Notes under the pieces: generated by a model
Told to the model about the DNA's origin: nothing
Seen by the model: the letters and a program-made list of their open reading frames with translations, nothing else
Database searches by the model: none
From: JBFFSQ01 sp041572275
GTDB taxonomy: Bacteria; Pseudomonadota; Gammaproteobacteria; SZUA-229
Assembly: GCA_041572275.1 (NCBI GenBank)
Contig: JBFFSQ010000116.1
Coordinates: 1-9,059 of the forward strand
Reading direction: 5' to 3'
DNA length: 9,059 bases
Translations under genes and position numbers: made by a program
Shown: positions 6,820 to 9,059 of the stretch, piece after piece
How the letters are laid out: every line of letters starts with the position of its first letter
Position numbering within the stretch: the first letter of the stretch is position 1

Positions 6820-8772
6820 ATGAGACAAGTGATTGCTAGTTTTATCTCGTCCAGTTTGCGAACACTGGGTTTGAAATCTCTGAATCAGCAGTTCCTGCTG
6901 TCATATGGATTAATATTTTTGTGTGCTGGTATTACGGCAACATCGCTTTATCTGTCTATGGGGGCGGATGCGACAGCCATTAATATGGCTGGACGTCAGC
7001 GCATGTTGAGCCAGCGAGTGGCCAAGGAAGCGATGATGGTAGTACAGGGCGTTGAGAATCGTGCCACCGTTGAAAAAACCATTCGTCTGTTTGAAAGTTC
7101 ACATGAAAAGTTGATGAATGGTGATAAGACCAGTCATATTGAGGCAGTTAAAGACCCTGCTGTAATTGCACAAATGAATCTGGTAACTTCCTTATGGCAG
7201 ACATATAAAGATGATATTTTTGCCTATATCCAGAATGGTGATCGACCTTCTCTCGAGCGGTTACAGGTAAATTCACCCATCGTATTAAAAGAAATGAATA
7301 AGGCCGTAGGGATGATGGCCACTTTAGCCAATGGCAAGGTTCAACAGCAGCAAATCATTTCTTTCACTATGACGGCCATAGTCCTGTTATTGGTGATATT
7401 GGGGCGCATGTTTGGGATGACCATGTTGATGAAGCACATTACCGGGCTTAAAACTCATCTTGAGTTTGTTAGCCAGGGCGATTTTTCTCGGGCCATTGAT
7501 ATTAAATACAAGGATGATGAGATAGGTTCACTGAATGCGGCGTATAACACCTTGCTGGGTAGGATAGGCAATATCATGAATAGCATTATGTTGTCAGCTT
7601 CAAGATCTATGTCAGGGGCGGAAAATATTGGCGCCAGTCTGGTAGAGACTGAACGCGGTGTGAGCCAGCAGCATAATGAGCTGGACCAGGTGGCGACAGC
7701 GATGAATGAAATGGTGGCAACGGTGCAAGAAGTCGCAACGAATGCGACCCGTGCTGCAAAATCAGCAGAAGATGCCGATGAGGCTGCGGCTAATGGCAAG
7801 CAGGTAACAGAACGAGCAGTAGCAGGTATTAATGATCTGGCACAACAGTTAAATGAAGCCTCCAATGTAATGCATTTACTGGAGAACGATAGCCAGGAAG
7901 TTGGTAAGGTGCTTGAGGTTATTAATGGTATTGCCGAGCAGACCAATTTACTGGCACTGAATGCGGCCATAGAAGCGGCACGAGCGGGTGAACAGGGACG
8001 CGGTTTTGCGGTGGTCGCCGATGAAGTTCGTACATTGGCGCAACGCACTCAGCAATCCACTGAAGAAATTAGAAGTATCATTGAGAGGTTGCAGGACCAA
8101 TCCAGAAATGCGGTATCTGTAATGAACAAAAGTCTGGCAAAAACACACGAAAGCGTAGATCAAACGGCAGAAGTCGGTGAGGCATTGCAAGCAATTGTGA
8201 TGTCCATAACCGAGATCACCGATATGAGTCATAATATTGCCACAGCTGCAGAAGAGCAAACCCATGTGGCCGAAGAAATCGATAAGAATATTACCAGTAT
8301 TGCTCAGGTCGCCGATCGAACCACTAATGCAATGGCTGAATCAGTACGGGCAAACAATGAAATTTATGATGAAATTCATAAGTTGTGTGGAATTGTTAAA
8401 AAACTGAAAATCGAAGTAAAAGGTGTCGATCTTGAAGTGGCGAAAAGTGCACATCTGGCATGGAAGCGTCGATTACGAGATTTCCTGGATGGTAAAGGCG
8501 AGCTATCCATGGACCAGGCTGTATCCCACCGTGACTGTGCCCTAGGGAAATGGTATTACGGTGAAGGCTTGCAACAATACGGGGATATGCATGAAATGAA
8601 GGCGGTCGAGGCGCCACATGAAGAAATGCATAAATTAATCAGAGAGATTATCAGCTTACGAGAGCAGGGACGGTTTGAAGAGGCAGAAAGAAAGTATGAG
8701 AATGTGAATCCTTTGTCTCATACAATCGTAGACCTGTTAGAGGAAATTGAAATCAAGACCGCTTCACAATAA
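6820..8772 (+). CDS. Methyl-accepting chemotaxis protein with PilJ-type sensor and C-terminal CZB zinc domain
   Basis: An inner-membrane chemoreceptor of 650 residues. TM1 spans about 25-47. It is followed by a periplasmic region (about 48-178) that begins with NMAGRQRMLSQRVAKE (55-70), the signature of the type IV pili/NarX-like PilJ N-terminal domain. TM2 is about 179-203, HAMP about 204-257 (DEIGSLNAAYN 233-243). The methyl-accepting signalling region follows, with the highly conserved hairpin tip around EQTNLLALNAAIEAARAG (373-390) and FAVVADEVRTLA (396-407) that contacts CheA/CheW. A C-terminal CZB domain (about 540-645) keeps its zinc ligands: His545, Cys573 in HRDCALGKW, His600 and His604, matching the spacing in E. 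coli DgcZ. CZB domains in other receptors respond to zinc or hypochlorous acid. There is no C-terminal CheR-tethering pentapeptide. The start has a strong GGAG 5 nt upstream. No chemotaxis or pilus genes are adjacent, so it looks like an orphan. Ligand unknown. Confidence 0.96.
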   Translation: MRQVIASFISSSLRTLGLKSLNQQFLLSYGLIFLCAGITATSLYLSMGADATAINMAGRQRMLSQRVAKEAMMVVQGVENRATVEKTIRLFESSHEKLMNGDKTSHIEAVKDPAVIAQMNLVTSLWQTYKDDIFAYIQNGDRPSLERLQVNSPIVLKEMNKAVGMMATLANGKVQQQQIISFTMTAIVLLLVILGRMFGMTMLMKHITGLKTHLEFVSQGDFSRAIDIKYKDDEIGSLNAAYNTLLGRIGNIMNSIMLSASRSMSGAENIGASLVETERGVSQQHNELDQVATAMNEMVATVQEVATNATRAAKSAEDADEAAANGKQVTERAVAGINDLAQQLNEASNVMHLLENDSQEVGKVLEVINGIAEQTNLLALNAAIEAARAGEQGRGFAVVADEVRTLAQRTQQSTEEIRSIIERLQDQSRNAVSVMNKSLAKTHESVDQTAEVGEALQAIVMSITEITDMSHNIATAAEEQTHVAEEIDKNITSIAQVADRTTNAMAESVRANNEIYDEIHKLCGIVKKLKIEVKGVDLEVAKSAHLAWKRRLRDFLDGKGELSMDQAVSHRDCALGKWYYGEGLQQYGDMHEMKAVEAPHEEMHKLIREIISLREQGRFEEAERKYENVNPLSHTIVDLLEEIEIKTASQ

Positions 8773-8777
8773 ATATT

Positions 8778-8809
8778 CTGAACGGTGCGTCTTATATGAT
8801 GCGATTCAG
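8778..8809. terminator. Imperfect hairpin in the convergent gap, possible bidirectional terminator
   Basis: CTGAA (8778-8782) pairs with TTCAG (8805-8809), and inside it GCGTC (8787-8791) pairs with GATGC (8798-8802, one G-U) around a TTATAT loop, with an internal loop between the two helices. It sits just past the receptor stop and covers the last two codons and stop of the converging gene. Neither side has a proper U-tract: TCCTGATTTT on the plus strand and AATATTTATTG on the minus strand. Confidence 0.3.
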
Positions 8810-9059
8810 GTCCTGATTTTCAAGAAATGCATTGATGTTATCAATGACCTGATGGCACAACTTTTCAGTATCTGCGGTATTTGCCGGATTGAGTCCCGGT
8901 GTATTACAGACCTTGATGCCTCTTTGTGCGGCAGCATCTAGATCGATATGGTCGAAGGCGTCACCGGCAGCCACAATTAATTGCAGTTTGAAGGAATTGT
9001 CGATTACCTGTTTATCAATTGGTGTGCCAGCACTGATGATGATATCTGAACGCCAGCAA
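8792..9059 (-). CDS. D-isomer 2-hydroxyacid dehydrogenase-related protein, apparently without NAD-binding domain; N-terminus outside window
   Basis: The frame is open from the right edge and ends at TAA (8794-8792), giving the last 88 residues. The first part matches the substrate domain of D-2-hydroxyacid dehydrogenases: WRSDIIISAGTPID, LQLIVAAGDAFDHIDLDAA (family form close to VGRAGVGVDNIDLDAA), then QRGIKVCNTPG. In a complete enzyme NTPG is followed by about 200 residues of Rossmann domain with GxGxxG and catalytic Arg, Glu and His. Here only LNPANTAD intervenes before TEKLCHQVIDNINAFLENQ and LNRII, which resembles the C-terminal helix of the same family. So both halves of the discontinuous substrate domain seem joined directly, with the NAD domain absent. 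Dehydrogenase activity is therefore not expected. It may be a degenerate remnant or a maintained small domain protein; an intact frame with a sensible C-terminus favours the latter mildly. It converges on the receptor gene, 19 nt between stops. Confidence 0.7.
   Translation of the reverse strand, partial: CWRSDIIISAGTPIDKQVIDNSFKLQLIVAAGDAFDHIDLDAAAQRGIKVCNTPGLNPANTADTEKLCHQVIDNINAFLENQDLNRII

Noticed and set aside
7455..8048. 197-codon minus-strand frame inside the chemoreceptor.
   Set aside because: A shadow of the Ala/Glu-rich coiled-coil coding sequence; Ser/Ala-rich product with no domain.
8747..8941. 64-codon plus-strand frame at the end of the receptor gene.
   Set aside because: Overlaps the receptor end out of frame and is antisense to the dehydrogenase-related gene; no family resemblance.
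1..9059. Search for CRISPR arrays, insertion sequences, tRNA genes or phage genes.
   Set aside because: No direct-repeat array, terminal inverted repeats with a transposase, tRNA cloverleaf or phage protein was seen on either strand.

Overview
The window looks like chromosomal DNA from a Gram-negative proteobacterium, most likely a gammaproteobacterium with moderate GC content. This is inferred from gene content: an M18 aminopeptidase of the ApeB type, a DUF938 methyltransferase, an AcoX-like ATP-NAD kinase homologue, a PilJ-type/CZB chemoreceptor, and a long-form IspG of the type found in alpha- and betaproteobacteria and xanthomonads. No mobile element, CRISPR array, tRNA or rRNA gene was seen, and the region reads as ordinary core/accessory chromosome.

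Layout. Positions 1-3415 hold three minus-strand genes. In transcription order they are ispG (3415-2180; isoprenoid synthesis, MEP pathway), a small one-pore potassium-channel-like protein (2165-1737), and a P-type cation ATPase (from 1677, running off the left edge after 559 codons). IspG and the channel are separated by 14 nt and the channel gene's ribosome binding site overlaps the ispG stop, so they are very probably co-transcribed. The ATPase follows after 59 nt behind a small hairpin over its TTG start. A 123-nt divergent spacer (3416-3538) separates this block from a plus-strand operon of three tightly packed genes: an ATP-NAD kinase-like protein (3539-4672), ApeB (4680-5966) and a DUF938 methyltransferase (5980-6576), with gaps of 7 and 13 nt.

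A 243-nt AT-rich spacer (6577-6819) follows. It has a weak terminator-like hairpin and then a chain of short, mutually exclusive inverted repeats leading up to a 650-residue chemoreceptor (6820-8772). The receptor combines a PilJ-type periplasmic sensor, HAMP, a methyl-accepting signalling domain and a C-terminal zinc-binding CZB domain. No che or pil genes are nearby, so it appears to be an orphan receptor.

At the right edge, converging on the receptor gene, is the 3' part of a minus-strand gene related to D-isomer-specific 2-hydroxyacid dehydrogenases. Its visible sequence passes directly from the end of the first half of the substrate domain to the C-terminal helix, so the NAD-binding domain appears to be missing. 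This and the receptor leader are the most unusual things in the window. No clearly new multi-gene system is evident.
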